Part shown: positions 53,656-62,766 of the stretch, piece by piece | How the letters are laid out: every line of letters begins with the position of its first letter | How positions within the stretch are numbered: position 1 is the stretch's first letter | Assembly (NCBI GenBank): GCA_001730015.1 | Contig: MDLA01000126.1 | Location: 238,829 to 302,828 of the forward strand | Origin: Chromatiales bacterium (ex Bugula neritina AB1) | GTDB lineage: Bacteria; Pseudomonadota; Gammaproteobacteria; Granulosicoccales; Granulosicoccaceae | Direction of reading: 5' to 3' | Length of the DNA stretch: 64,000 bases | The notes under the pieces: generated by a model | Told to the model about the DNA's origin: nothing | Database searches by the model: none | The model's input: the letters and a program-made list of their open reading frames with translations, nothing else | Translations under genes and position numbers: made by a program

Positions 53656-53946
53656 ATGATGAAAAATGATACTTTTCTGGCAAGATTAAAAGAGGGAAGA
53701 TTGACAAGTTCTGAAGCGTATCAACAGGCCCGGGAGACGATACTTTCAAGTACGCATAATGTGCCGGAACCACAGCAAGGGAAGGAGGAGCAACTGGATG
53801 AGTGGAAAACCTGGCGACTTCTGCCAGAGGGTGAGACTGCGGTATCAAATAGCAACGCCGCAACGACAACAAAGGGTGAGCCCTTGGCGTCAGGCGGGAA
53901 AGATGTCCTTCGCGCTATCAAGGCACTGGACAGGCATACGTTATAG
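53656..53946 (+). CDS. Hypothetical 96-residue protein
   Basis: A hydrophilic protein starting MMKNDTFLARLKEGRLTSSEAY with no signal peptide or membrane segment. The end is low in complexity with many Ala, Thr and Gly. It is supported by codon phase and by the intrinsic terminator 16 bp downstream. Ribosome-binding site AGGGCGAC is weak. Not recognised. Confidence 0.55.
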   Translation: MMKNDTFLARLKEGRLTSSEAYQQARETILSSTHNVPEPQQGKEEQLDEWKTWRLLPEGETAVSNSNAATTTKGEPLASGGKDVLRAIKALDRHTL

Positions 53947-53962
53947 TGCCCTGACAGAAACG

Positions 53963-53997
53963 AAAAAAGCCGCGAGATACTATCTCGCGGCTTTTTC
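53963..53997. terminator. Bidirectional intrinsic terminator
   Basis: GCCGCGAGATA (53969-53979) and TATCTCGCGGC (53981-53991) form a perfect 11-bp stem with A6 before and T5 after. It serves the plus-strand 53656 gene and the minus-strand coiled-coil gene ending at 54021. Confidence 0.92.
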
Positions 53998-54020
53998 ATT
54001 TACTTAATTCAGGTGTAGAG

Positions 54021-55718
54021 CTATTTTTGACCCGTCCCTGTTTTCTTGTCATTGACATTAGCAGTATTAGCAGCTGATGCGTGCGTGACAGAATCAGAGC
54101 GCCACGATATATTCGATACTGCCGGAATCTCCCGCAGATCATCCGCTTTGCGACGTTCGGCTTCCAGCATCGCTTCGAGTTCCTTAATTCTCGCCAACAG
54201 GCTTTGTCCGGCAAGTCGTCGCTCTTCACTCAGCAAGGCTTGCAGGTTTTCAATCATGCTGCGAAGTTCGGCATCGCTTGATTCGAATTCGCCAACCCGC
54301 TCCTGCAGCCCCTGAATTTGTGCAAGAGCATCTGCCAGCTCGTCGCTTTTCCCCTGCAGAAGCTGATCTTTGCTATTCATCTCGCGTTGAAAGCGCTTGT
54401 TGTTTACGTCAGCCTGAGCCTCACTCTTTCTCAGCTGAGCTTCTAAATCGGTGATTTTAAGCTCGGCATTGGCGTTTTTCTCAGCGAGTTTGGCCGCCTC
54501 TTTATCGCTTGCGTGCAATCTGTCGCTGGTTTTGCCGGCGGAGTTTTTAAGGTCGCCGTACTGGCGTCGCAGCTCTTGCAGCTCGTTATCCAGTCCGACC
54601 TTTGCCGAGTCGGCTGCAACGGTAGCAAGCTTTTGCTGCTCCAGAACTTCAGCGGCTTTAGCACTGCGCTGATCAGCCGCTGCCGCAGCATCTTTGAGCT
54701 CGCGCTGAAGTGAACCGATCTCGTTTTTCAGTTGATCCTGAACTTTTGTCTCATTAACAATCTGCTTGTTAGCATCAGCGGCCAGCGTGGCTTGCTTGTC
54801 TAGCGCGTGCTCCAGATCTGCGACAACCTTGTGGTTGTTAGTCCTGGCTTCAGCAGCCTCATTTTGCAATCGGTTGATTTCCTTCTGCAGTGCGGCAATC
54901 TCCTTTTGCTTGCTTTCTGCCAGATTTTCCAGTTTGTCGCGCTCTTTAGTGCGCTCGGTGAGCAGCGCGTCGATACCTTTAAGTTTCTGCTCGCCGCTAG
55001 CGATAAGCTCTTTCGCCGCTGAGAGTTTGTCTTTCTCGTCACGCAGTGATTTATTCAGACCGCCGATTGTCTGAGCGCTGGATTTTTCAGCATCGGAAAG
55101 CTTCGACTGTAATTTGCTGATTTCGTCCGCCAGCTCTGCCTGCTTGCGGTTTGCCGCCTCGGCAGCTGCAGTCTTGTTGTCGAGATCATTATTCAGGCTG
55201 GCAATGATGCCTTCCAGATTGGCCGTAGCTGATTCAGCGGCCATTAATTGCTGTGCGCTAATTTCCTCAGCCTGCCGTGCCTCTTGTCCAGACTGCAGCA
55301 GCAGTTGCTCTTTCTCAGTGGCTTCTTTACGTGCTTTTTCCAGTGCTTCTTCGGCGTCAGCTCGTTCCTTATCAATACGGGCCAGGTCTTCGACAATAGC
55401 TCGATAGTCATTTTCCAGACCACGAAGATGGTGCAGATCATCGAGCAGCTGCTCTCTTTCATCTTCGGCCAGATCCAGATGCTGCTGGTTCTCCTCAAGG
55501 TGGGCTCTGAGTCCGTCAACCTGTGAATTCCGGTCGGTCAGCTCACGACGCAGATCATCGATTTCAGCAACCTGACGCCGACCAGCCCGTTGATGCTTTC
55601 GAATTTCCTCTGAGTGAGCATTGTCCGAGATGAATCGCCGGCAAAGCCAGCCAATCGCGCCGCTGAGCAGCGAGGCTATCGCGAGCAGCAACAGCAACTG
55701 TGAAATTAAGTAGAACAT
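54021..55718 (-). CDS. Membrane-anchored coiled-coil protein
   Basis: A 565-residue protein with one N-terminal membrane helix (about 4-25) followed by nearly 500 residues of heptad-type coiled coil, rich in Glu, Lys, Ala, Leu and Gln. The end (about 535-565) is non-helical and polar. It resembles long envelope spacer or scaffold proteins rather than a known enzyme. It follows the OmpA/BON gene with 27 bp between, so the pair is an operon. The coiled coil may span the periplasm or cytoplasm; orientation is not certain. Confidence 0.8.
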   Translation of the reverse strand: MFYLISQLLLLLAIASLLSGAIGWLCRRFISDNAHSEEIRKHQRAGRRQVAEIDDLRRELTDRNSQVDGLRAHLEENQQHLDLAEDEREQLLDDLHHLRGLENDYRAIVEDLARIDKERADAEEALEKARKEATEKEQLLLQSGQEARQAEEISAQQLMAAESATANLEGIIASLNNDLDNKTAAAEAANRKQAELADEISKLQSKLSDAEKSSAQTIGGLNKSLRDEKDKLSAAKELIASGEQKLKGIDALLTERTKERDKLENLAESKQKEIAALQKEINRLQNEAAEARTNNHKVVADLEHALDKQATLAADANKQIVNETKVQDQLKNEIGSLQRELKDAAAAADQRSAKAAEVLEQQKLATVAADSAKVGLDNELQELRRQYGDLKNSAGKTSDRLHASDKEAAKLAEKNANAELKITDLEAQLRKSEAQADVNNKRFQREMNSKDQLLQGKSDELADALAQIQGLQERVGEFESSDAELRSMIENLQALLSEERRLAGQSLLARIKELEAMLEAERRKADDLREIPAVSNISWRSDSVTHASAANTANVNDKKTGTGQK

Positions 55719-55745
55719 GGCAAGTAGCTCCGGTGGTCAGGTTTA

Positions 55746-56822
55746 TTAGTCTTCTGAATTTGTTGACAGCTGGACATTGTTATTTGAGAGATGAATTTCT
55801 GTACGTCGATTTAGCGCTCGGCCTTCAACGGTTTCGTTGCTCGCAATAGGGCGGAATTCGCCATACCCGAATGCTGTGATTATTTCCGGGTTAACGCCCT
55901 GCTCTACGAGGTAGTCGTACACCGTACTGGCGCGTCGCTCACTCAAGCCCTGGTTGTAGCCTTCGCCGCCGGTAACATCGGCATGGCTTTCAACCAATAC
56001 CTGTGTGACCTGGTTTGCGCATACGCCGTTGACCACAGAGGCGATACGATTCAGGCTTGCTGTATATTGCGATTCGATATTATAAAAATCGACTTTATAG
56101 TTAAGAACATTCTGCTGCATCGACGTAACAATGGCTTCGCGGCACGCTTGTGTGATTCCACTATAAGGGTCGACGTCAATGTTGAGAGATACGGTCAGTG
56201 GATCAAGTACGGGTCGGCGAGTGGCAATCAGCTTTTCGATCGCATTGCGTCGCTCTTCGTTACTGACGACACCGTTCAGTATAAATTCTTCGTCGGTGAT
56301 ACCTAGATCACCGTGGCTTAGCTGGGTGAGGGCGGCGATACCGGTCTCGACTTTCTCCGGGCTTTTACGCAGGGATTCGGCACCAGTACCCACAACGCCT
56401 TTCGTGATAAGCGTGCTGGGCGGCAGCGCATTATGAATGTTGTCGATCATCGCGACGGTATCTGCATTATCCACCAGGCCGGACATATGTAGCTGCTGGT
56501 TTTTGTAATCGGCCTTAAAATCGAATGATGGCAGCGCAACAGGTTGCTTCTTTACAGCGACCATATTCTGGGTCTTGCGCACGCCCCAGACGGAATCGGT
56601 GAGTTCTTTGACCTCCCGTTTTTTCGCGCTGGAGGCAACTTCACCTTCGATAGTGACGTCACGTCCGTCAACGGAGATAGAAACGCCGGGCTGGTACGGT
56701 GATAGTGCCGAAGTGGACCGTTCGGTTATATCCTGTTCTATTCTCTCGGAATATACCGTCGCACCGACCCAATACACCGCTGCAAGCAGACAGCTGAGGA
56801 CCGCCAGGGATAGTAATCGCAT
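55746..56822 (-). CDS. BON and OmpA-like domain envelope protein
   Basis: A 358-residue protein with an N-terminal hydrophobic signal or anchor (MRLLSLAVLSCLLAAVYW), two BON-like segments (about 45-90 and 105-150, VSISVDGRDVTIEGEVAS), and a C-terminal OmpA peptidoglycan-binding domain (VLVESHADVTGGEGYNQGLSERRASTVYDYL ... RALNRRTEIHL). The OmpA domain would hold the cell wall while BON domains bind lipid or protein. Cysteine 14 lies inside the hydrophobic run without a lipobox. ATG 56822 preferred over TTG 56831. Operon with the coiled-coil gene. Confidence 0.85.
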   Translation of the reverse strand: MRLLSLAVLSCLLAAVYWVGATVYSERIEQDITERSTSALSPYQPGVSISVDGRDVTIEGEVASSAKKREVKELTDSVWGVRKTQNMVAVKKQPVALPSFDFKADYKNQQLHMSGLVDNADTVAMIDNIHNALPPSTLITKGVVGTGAESLRKSPEKVETGIAALTQLSHGDLGITDEEFILNGVVSNEERRNAIEKLIATRRPVLDPLTVSLNIDVDPYSGITQACREAIVTSMQQNVLNYKVDFYNIESQYTASLNRIASVVNGVCANQVTQVLVESHADVTGGEGYNQGLSERRASTVYDYLVEQGVNPEIITAFGYGEFRPIASNETVEGRALNRRTEIHLSNNNVQLSTNSED

Positions 56823-57080
56823 ACTAATCAACCAATTATCGTAGTTTAGTGAAAAACAGCTTTACTTACGTAACGGTTGAGCTTGAAATTACTTTATTGA
56901 ATGAATGCTGGAGAGTTAACACTGCAGGTAATGAGCGCGAAAGAGATAAACTCACCCTCGATATCTAACGCTATTTGACATTAGTTTGTCTGCACAACTC
57001 AGGAGACCACCTGCCGGAGCCTTGTGAGAACGTGTTTTCAAGTACGAAATATCACTGCAAGCGCCCGTGTGGCCTGAAAT

Positions 57081-57299
57081 TCAGGGGGTTGTCGCAATCA
57101 TATACTGAACAAACAGCCCGACGCCCGCGAGGAAAAGCAGCGTCATAAGAATGCCCGCTATAATAAAGTGAAGCGGTTTGCCGTTTTCAAAATCCTTTTC
57201 CCGATTTGCCTGAGATTGAACCCCGAATGCTGCTGCGGCAGCGCTTTTCATTACATTGAGCAAACCAGTGCCTGATTTCTCTGCGTTTGATTCAATCAT
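57081..57299 (-). CDS. DUF2970 small membrane protein
   Basis: A 72-residue protein with one C-terminal helix (LHFIIAGILMTLLFLAGVGLFVQYMI). The segment SAAAAAFGVQSQANREKDFENG and the helix are typical of DUF2970, small inner-membrane proteins of unknown role. It starts 40 bp after the GbsR-type gene ends, on the same strand. The ATG at 57299 has AGAGATCAC upstream; a start six codons earlier is possible. Confidence 0.82.
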   Translation of the reverse strand: MIESNAEKSGTGLLNVMKSAAAAAFGVQSQANREKDFENGKPLHFIIAGILMTLLFLAGVGLFVQYMIATTP

Positions 57300-57338
57300 T
57301 GTGTGATCTCTATGCATGGGATTCGGTTTCGGCCGTCG

Positions 57339-57935
57339 TCAACTGCTCTCGTCCGGGAAATCGTTTGTCTGCTGTTTTCTTTTAGAGCGGGCCCCGACCA
57401 GAGACAGTTTGTCTTTCATCTGAAGCAATTTGGGTACAGCGCTGCCCAGCATCAGCAACCGTTTGAGTTCTCCCGGGCTGAGCGTTTGTATATCGTGAGA
57501 CCACTGCGAAACCTGTTCCATCAATTCACACATCTCCTGCATACGCTCGTGGGCATGCTGCTCCCCGGAATTGGTGGCAGGCTCCATTAGCGTTTGTCTG
57601 AGGAGGGTGAGGGTGGGATCCAGTTCCCGTTTTCGTCTTTCCTCCACCAGCGTAAGCGCAATTTCCAGTACGTCCTGCGGGGTGGAAAAATAATCTCTGC
57701 GATCACCGGGCAAATGCTGCGATTTGACCAGCCGCCACGATTGCAGTTCTTTAAGACCCATGCTGACGTTGCTGCGTGAAACACCCAGTGTCTCGGTGAT
57801 CTCTTCCGCATTGAGCGGGTCCTTACTGAGGAATAGCAGAGCGTAAATCTGCCCGACGGTTCGATTGATTCCCCAGCGGCTGCCCATCTCGCCGAAGTGC
57901 AGCACAAATGCCTGTATGGAAGAAGTAAGCTTCAT
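57339..57935 (-). CDS. GbsR-type MarR-superfamily repressor
   Basis: A 198-residue regulator. The opening HFGEMGSRWGINRTVGQIYALLFLSKDPLNAEEITETLGVSRSNVSMGLKEL is the GbsR winged helix (about 14-65). The C-terminal half is helical and probably dimerises. GbsR of Bacillus senses choline; the effector here is unknown. A perfect 22-bp palindrome starts ten bases before the ATG and most likely mediates autoregulation. DUF2970 follows. Confidence 0.88.
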   Translation of the reverse strand: MKLTSSIQAFVLHFGEMGSRWGINRTVGQIYALLFLSKDPLNAEEITETLGVSRSNVSMGLKELQSWRLVKSQHLPGDRRDYFSTPQDVLEIALTLVEERRKRELDPTLTLLRQTLMEPATNSGEQHAHERMQEMCELMEQVSQWSHDIQTLSPGELKRLLMLGSAVPKLLQMKDKLSLVGARSKRKQQTNDFPDESS

Positions 57936-57944
57936 GATTTCGGT

Positions 57945-57966
57945 AATTTCAGTAATTACTGAAATT
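57945..57966. promoter_or_regulatory. Perfect palindromic operator of the GbsR-type gene
   Basis: AATTTCAGTAA directly followed by its complement TTACTGAAATT, 22 bp, ending ten bases upstream of the gene's start codon. Perfect symmetry, size and position fit a MarR-superfamily operator that blocks its own transcription. Confidence 0.75.
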
Positions 57967-58177
57967 TATTGTAGTGTCGGTAACGGCCAACAGCAATAGC
58001 CGTTAGCGCGATATACAAAAACGGGCTTAAACAGGTTTGCTTCATGAATTTCTCTTAACTTTGATGGTTACAGGTCGAATTTGTGCCTTATATCAATGCC
58101 TTGCCATAGAGCGCTTGTTTATCACCCGGTAACGCATATGATAGGTTAAAGAGTTGAAATACGGGTGCGTCCACTGA

Positions 58178-59116
58178 ATGAAACGAATAACAGTAATAAC
58201 CAGCCTGTTGATCATGGTTCTGTTTGCCGGAAAAGGGTTTTCGCAGACCAGTGACACCCCGAGTGAAATAGACACGCTAAAAACCCCGGATTATTGGCAG
58301 TCAATCCTTGAGGCCACGGTAGATATCGTCGGCAGTGCTCTGGATAAAGATCCCGGGCAATTGGGCAAAGTAATACAGGATGCGATATCAGTTGGAGAGG
58401 GTCCGGTCAATGACGCTGATCCGCTGGAAAAATATAACCGGATGATGTTTCGTTTCAACCGGCGCCTTGACGAAGTGGCGTTGCGACCACTGGCAGAGCA
58501 ATACCGTGAACATACCCCGGCCCTGGTTCGCCAGGGGGTGAAGAATTTTTTCAGCAATGTGGGTGATATAGGCGTTGTCGCAAACAGCGCGCTGCAGGGC
58601 AAGTATGAACAGGCAATGTGGGATTCCACCCGACTGACCATCAATACCATAGCGGGGATAGGCGGTGTAATCGATGTCGCAACGATGCTCGATCTGAAAA
58701 AAAACAATGAAGACTTCGGTCAAACGTTTGGAGTATGGGGGATACCAGAGGGGCCTTATATAGTTCTGCCCGTACTTGGCCCTCGAACCGTACGAAGTGC
58801 TGTTGGAACAGCGTTCGATACCTATTTGCAGGCTGAAGCACTTGGTGCGTTCAGTGAAGCAGCATCAGGGCACAATGCAGTAACTGAAATGATGGCACTG
58901 AACCTTATTAATCAACGGGAACAGTTAATCGGTAAAGACCGCTTGCTGGAAGAGGCCGCAATTGATCCCTATATTTTCACCAGGGAAGCTTACCTGTCAC
59001 TTCGGCGTTGTAAAGTTGAAGATTGCGACAAAATAGATTATCTGCCTGCGCCCGAAGAGTCCGCCAGCGAAAGCGACGCACGCGATGAAATAGATCTGTT
59101 GGACGAACTGGAGTAG
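58178..59116 (+). CDS. mlaA: MlaA/VacJ outer-membrane lipid-transport protein lacking a lipobox
   Basis: A 312-residue protein of the Mla system, which removes phospholipids from the outer leaflet of the outer membrane. Conserved blocks: DPLEKYNRMMFRFNRRLD, VRQGVKNFFSNVGDIGVVANSALQGKYEQA, DFGQTFGVWGIPEGPYIVLPVLGPRTVRSAVG. The signal peptide MKRITVITSLLIMVLFAGKGFSQ has no cysteine, so the lipid anchor of E. coli MlaA is absent. It begins 243 bp from the GbsR-type gene, divergent. No mlaBCDEF in the window. Confidence 0.92.
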   Translation: MKRITVITSLLIMVLFAGKGFSQTSDTPSEIDTLKTPDYWQSILEATVDIVGSALDKDPGQLGKVIQDAISVGEGPVNDADPLEKYNRMMFRFNRRLDEVALRPLAEQYREHTPALVRQGVKNFFSNVGDIGVVANSALQGKYEQAMWDSTRLTINTIAGIGGVIDVATMLDLKKNNEDFGQTFGVWGIPEGPYIVLPVLGPRTVRSAVGTAFDTYLQAEALGAFSEAASGHNAVTEMMALNLINQREQLIGKDRLLEEAAIDPYIFTREAYLSLRRCKVEDCDKIDYLPAPEESASESDARDEIDLLDELE

Positions 59117-59153
59117 CTGATCGTCGAGCTTGCCTGGCGTGATCGATGCCCGT

Positions 59154-59546
59154 ATGCCTGTTATCGATGTAACAGCTGCTGTCTTTTTGTGCGACGGTCG
59201 AGTACTGTCTTTCCGACGTAAACCCGGCCAGACGTTGGCAGGTTACTGGGAATTTCCCGGTGGTAAACTAGAGCTCAATGAAACGCTGGCTGAATGCCTG
59301 CAGCGCGAGATCCGCGAAGAATTGGCCGTGCAAATTACTGTTGGTGACTATCTGGGTGTCACAGATCACTCTGGTAACCGGAAAAAAATCAGGCTACACG
59401 GTTATATCGTCAGCCAATGGTCGGGGGAGATTCAGCTGACAGATCATGACCGCATGCTTTGGCTTGGCGCTGCAGAAATTGATACCATACAGTGGCTGCC
59501 TGCAGACGAATTTTTTGTAGAGCGAATCAGGCAGCACCTGCGATAA
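59154..59546 (+). CDS. Nudix hydrolase, MutT-like
   Basis: A 130-residue hydrolase with a full Nudix box GGKLELNETLAECLQREIREEL. The opening VIDVTAAVFLCDGRVLSFRRKPGQTLAGYWEFPGG resembles 8-oxo-dGTP diphosphatases. Substrate is not proven. ATG 59154 is preferred; TTG 59130 and GTG 59139 are possible. It begins 37 bp after mlaA and ends four bases before the convergent ABC gene. Confidence 0.88.
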   Translation: MPVIDVTAAVFLCDGRVLSFRRKPGQTLAGYWEFPGGKLELNETLAECLQREIREELAVQITVGDYLGVTDHSGNRKKIRLHGYIVSQWSGEIQLTDHDRMLWLGAAEIDTIQWLPADEFFVERIRQHLR

Positions 59547-59550
59547 ATTT

Positions 59551-61410
59551 CTAGACGATATCGGATTCAGAACCGGGGAGGGCATCTGACCCTATAAACC
59601 CCTGAGTTTGCCTGCTCCACAGCGTTGCGTATATACCGCCAGCGTTGATTAGCTCCTGATGCGTACCCTGCTCGACAATCTGACCGGCATCCATAACAAC
59701 CAATCGATCCATAGCAGCAATCGTCGATAAACGGTGAGCAATGGCGATGACCGTTTTGTCTTGCATTAGCGCAAACAAGCTTTGTTGTATAGCCGCTTCT
59801 ACTTCTGAGTCCAATGCAGAAGTTGCTTCATCTAGTAGCAGGATCGGTGCATCTTTTAGCAGCACCCGCGCAATCGCGATGCGTTGCCTCTGACCTCCGG
59901 ATAGCTTCACGCCACGCTCGCCGACCTGTGCGTGGTAACCCGTACCACCTTTCGGGTCAGACAGCTTTTCGATAAATTCGTGTGCCTGGGCCTTGCGGGC
60001 TGCCTCAATCATCTGATCATTGTCGGCGACGGGGTTGCCGTAAAGAATATTTTCTTTAACCGAGCGGTGAAGCAGGGAGGTATCTTGTGTCACAACGCCA
60101 ATCTGGCTGCGCAGGCTATCTTGAGTTACTTTACTGATATTCTGATTGTCGATGAGCACTTGCCCGTTTTCTACATCGTGAAATCGCAAAAGAAGATTGA
60201 TCAGGGTGGATTTTCCAGCACCGGAGCGCCCCACTAATCCCACCTTTTCCCCTCCTCTAACATGCAGACTCAGGTTTTCTATAACGTGCTCGTTGCCGCC
60301 GTAATTGAAGCCGATATTATCAAAGCGTATTTCACCGCGTGAGATTGCAAGCGGCACCGCCGTCGGTGCGTCAACGATAGAAAGCGGTGTGGCCAGCGTG
60401 TTGCGACCGTCCGCGGCAGAGCCAATGTGCTCGAATAAAGCGCTGAGTTCCCACATGATCCAGTGCGACATGCCATTTAATCGCAGAGCCATACTGACAG
60501 CAATAGCAATTGCGCCAACGGTTATCGCATCGTCAATCCACAGGATGATCGACATAGCCGCCAGACTGAAAATCAATAGATAGTTGAGACCGCTCACCAG
60601 CAGGTCAAGCCAGGTGGAATAGCGCATCTGTAGATAAACAGTTTGCATGAACTCATCCATGCCTTCCCTGGCATAGTGTTCCTCGCGTTGTGTGTGTGCA
60701 AAGAGTTTAACTGTGGAAATATTGGTGTAGCTGTCAACAATGCGCCCCGTCATGGTGGAGCGCGCATCGGCTTGCAGCGTTGAAACCTTCTTTAGCCGTG
60801 GTATCAGGCACCAAAGCGCTGCCGAGTAAAAAATAAGCCATACAATCATGGGTATCATTAATGCGGCGCTGGACGTAAAAACAATACTGAGCATTGAAAC
60901 AAAGTAGACACTGACATAGACAAATACATCCAGTAATTTCATGACAGCTTCACGAATAGACAGCGAAGTCTGCATTACCTTGGTGGCAATCCGCCCGGCG
61001 AAATCGTCTTGAAAAAAAGAAATACTCTGGCGCAAGAGATAACGGTGAGACAACCAGCGTATTGCCATCGGAAAGTTGCCAAGCAAGGTCTGGTGTGTAA
61101 TGAATGCGTGCAGCATGGCTATAGCTGGCAACACCAGCAATAGCACGATTGTCATTTGCCAAAGCGTAGCGCTTTCCTCGACCAGCAGTGTTTCAGGGTT
61201 TTTTGTCGACAGCCAATCCACCAGCTGGCCCAGAAAGCCGAATAACATTACTTCGAAAACTGCTATTGAAGCGGTGAGTAACGACAGCAGCAATAGAGGC
61301 CATTTCATGTCACGGCTGTAGTGATACATGAATGCGAGCAGATTTTTCGGAGGAGTCCCGGGGATTTTCTTCGGAAACGCCTCGGTAAGTTTTTCAAAAA
61401 AATTAAACAT
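59551..61410 (-). CDS. ABC exporter, fused permease-ATPase
   Basis: A 619-residue half-transporter of MsbA/LmrA type: six helices within about 35-340, then an ATPase with Walker A GRSGAGKST, Q-loop VTQDTSL, signature LSGGQRQRIAIARVLL and Walker B ILLLDEATSALD with the catalytic Glu, and the H-loop IAHRLST. It should form a homodimer. The substrate, perhaps a lipid or drug, is not readable. No accessory genes lie beside it. Confidence 0.92.
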   Translation of the reverse strand: MFNFFEKLTEAFPKKIPGTPPKNLLAFMYHYSRDMKWPLLLLSLLTASIAVFEVMLFGFLGQLVDWLSTKNPETLLVEESATLWQMTIVLLLVLPAIAMLHAFITHQTLLGNFPMAIRWLSHRYLLRQSISFFQDDFAGRIATKVMQTSLSIREAVMKLLDVFVYVSVYFVSMLSIVFTSSAALMIPMIVWLIFYSAALWCLIPRLKKVSTLQADARSTMTGRIVDSYTNISTVKLFAHTQREEHYAREGMDEFMQTVYLQMRYSTWLDLLVSGLNYLLIFSLAAMSIILWIDDAITVGAIAIAVSMALRLNGMSHWIMWELSALFEHIGSAADGRNTLATPLSIVDAPTAVPLAISRGEIRFDNIGFNYGGNEHVIENLSLHVRGGEKVGLVGRSGAGKSTLINLLLRFHDVENGQVLIDNQNISKVTQDSLRSQIGVVTQDTSLLHRSVKENILYGNPVADNDQMIEAARKAQAHEFIEKLSDPKGGTGYHAQVGERGVKLSGGQRQRIAIARVLLKDAPILLLDEATSALDSEVEAAIQQSLFALMQDKTVIAIAHRLSTIAAMDRLVVMDAGQIVEQGTHQELINAGGIYATLWSRQTQGFIGSDALPGSESDIV

Positions 61411-61544
61411 ACCGTATCTGTGTTAATCCGGGTTGGTTGTTAAGGGATGCAATTGCGGGCAAATCCCGATTATGGCGAGGGTTTGCTGATTGAAGCTTGC
61501 GCAGTGAATGCGGGCTTGGTAAAGTTTTGGGTTAATCACTCTCT

Positions 61545-61621
<77 letters not shown>

Positions 61622-61838
61622 CCATTTTCAGCCGTAGCATCCCGCCAACTCCAGCTATTTGCAAGAGATAATTCTGTCGGCAGGTAAAATCAGGTCAGGT
61701 GACCTTAGCAATGTCGTAAATCAATATACGGCGAATAAACCAGGGCGGTCGTCAATTGCGGCGTCTTGCCGGCTCAATACTTGTTAGCAGTCTGTAAGTT
61801 GGTAAGGTAAATTGGTAAGAAGGAAGACTACAATACTG

Positions 61839-61868
61839 TTGTATATTGCCGATAATCGGCCATATACT
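61839..61868 (+). promoter_or_regulatory. Promoter of the predicted small RNA, with inverted repeat in the spacer
   Basis: TTGTAT (-35, 61839-61844), 18 bp, TATACT (-10, 61863-61868). The spacer holds GCCGATAATCGGC (61848-61860), an inverted repeat that may bind a regulator. The start point would fall near 61875. Confidence 0.6.
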
Positions 61869-61874
61869 AACCAA

Positions 61875-61952
61875 AGTAGTTGAACAGAATAGCGCCCCCG
61901 GGGGTAGACTACTCCGATAATCCTGGAGTAGTTGAGCCGGGGGCTTTTTTTT
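61875..61952 (+). ncRNA. Predicted about 78-nt small RNA or leader with intrinsic terminator
   Basis: Downstream of the promoter an outer stem GCCCCCGG (61894-61901)/CCGGGGGC (61937-61944) encloses an inner stem CTACTCC (61909-61915)/GGAGTAG (61925-61931), followed by eight T (61945-61952). This is a very strong Rho-independent terminator. It ends only 16 bp before the start of the NYN gene. It is either a free small RNA or a transcription attenuator of that gene. No known RNA family is recognised. Confidence 0.65.
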
Positions 61953-61968
61953 CTGAGGTAGTTTCCCC

Positions 61969-62652
61969 TTGAAAGCAGCAGTACTGGTCGATGGTGGCTT
62001 TTATATCAAAAAATACGTAAGTGCCTGGAGAAAGAAAAGGGAAGTAACCAAGGGATACCCTGATCCTCTCACCGTTGTTGATGAATTGTATACCAGGTCC
62101 TTAAGCAATATATCGAGCAAAAATAAGCATCTCGATAGCCCAAAAGAGTTGTACCGAATCCTGTTTTACGATTGTAAACCGTTTTCTGAAGGCAGTTTAA
62201 ACCCTGTATCGAAGATCTATACCGATTATGCACGGACTGAAACTGCGACCTTCAGAAATTCTCTTCATGATATCCTGAAGAAAAAACGCAAAGTGGCTTT
62301 GCGTTTAGGGAGAATTGCCGAGAAGCCTCGGTGGCTCTTGACTGCACAGAAAACCAAAGAGATTTTGTCCAACCCGGAAGTATTTTCGCCCTTTGAAGAC
62401 GATGATGTACGATTGGACATTAGGCAGAAAGGTGTTGACATGAAGATCGGCCTGGACATCGCTTCCCTGGCACTGAAGAAGATGGTTGATCAGATCATAT
62501 TAATCTCAGGAGACAGTGATTTTGTGCCGGCTGCAAAACTGGCTCGAAGAGAAGGAATAGATTTTATTCTGGACACATTGGGCAATCATATCAACGATGA
62601 TTTGCATGAGCATATTGATGCTTTGCTTTCTCAGCGGATACGAATTGACTAA
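61969..62652 (+). CDS. NYN-domain (PIN-like) nuclease
   Basis: A 227-residue protein of the LabA/NYN group. The first beta strand and aspartate are in AAVLVDGGFYIKK (D8); a second acidic set is in DMKIGLDIASLAL, and ISGDSDFVPAAKLARREG is the signature. NYN proteins are metal-dependent RNases. The start is TTG 61969 with GAGG 10 bases upstream. A strong intrinsic terminator ends 16 bp before it, so read-through may set expression. Stand-alone gene. Confidence 0.87.
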   Translation: MKAAVLVDGGFYIKKYVSAWRKKREVTKGYPDPLTVVDELYTRSLSNISSKNKHLDSPKELYRILFYDCKPFSEGSLNPVSKIYTDYARTETATFRNSLHDILKKKRKVALRLGRIAEKPRWLLTAQKTKEILSNPEVFSPFEDDDVRLDIRQKGVDMKIGLDIASLALKKMVDQIILISGDSDFVPAAKLARREGIDFILDTLGNHINDDLHEHIDALLSQRIRID

Positions 62653-62766
62653 CTTAGTATTCCGGTGTTGAAAGTGCCCCGGAATCAATCCAGACACCAT
62701 TGTGTTCTACAATAGAGGTTTCCCCATAAATTACCACGGGATTTCCCGGCCTGTGGTTGACTCAAG

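Noticed and set aside
54046..55526. Several plus-strand frames opposite the coiled-coil gene, rich in Ser and Leu
   Set aside because: Regular codon use in coiled coils opens reverse frames; composition is that of an antisense shadow.
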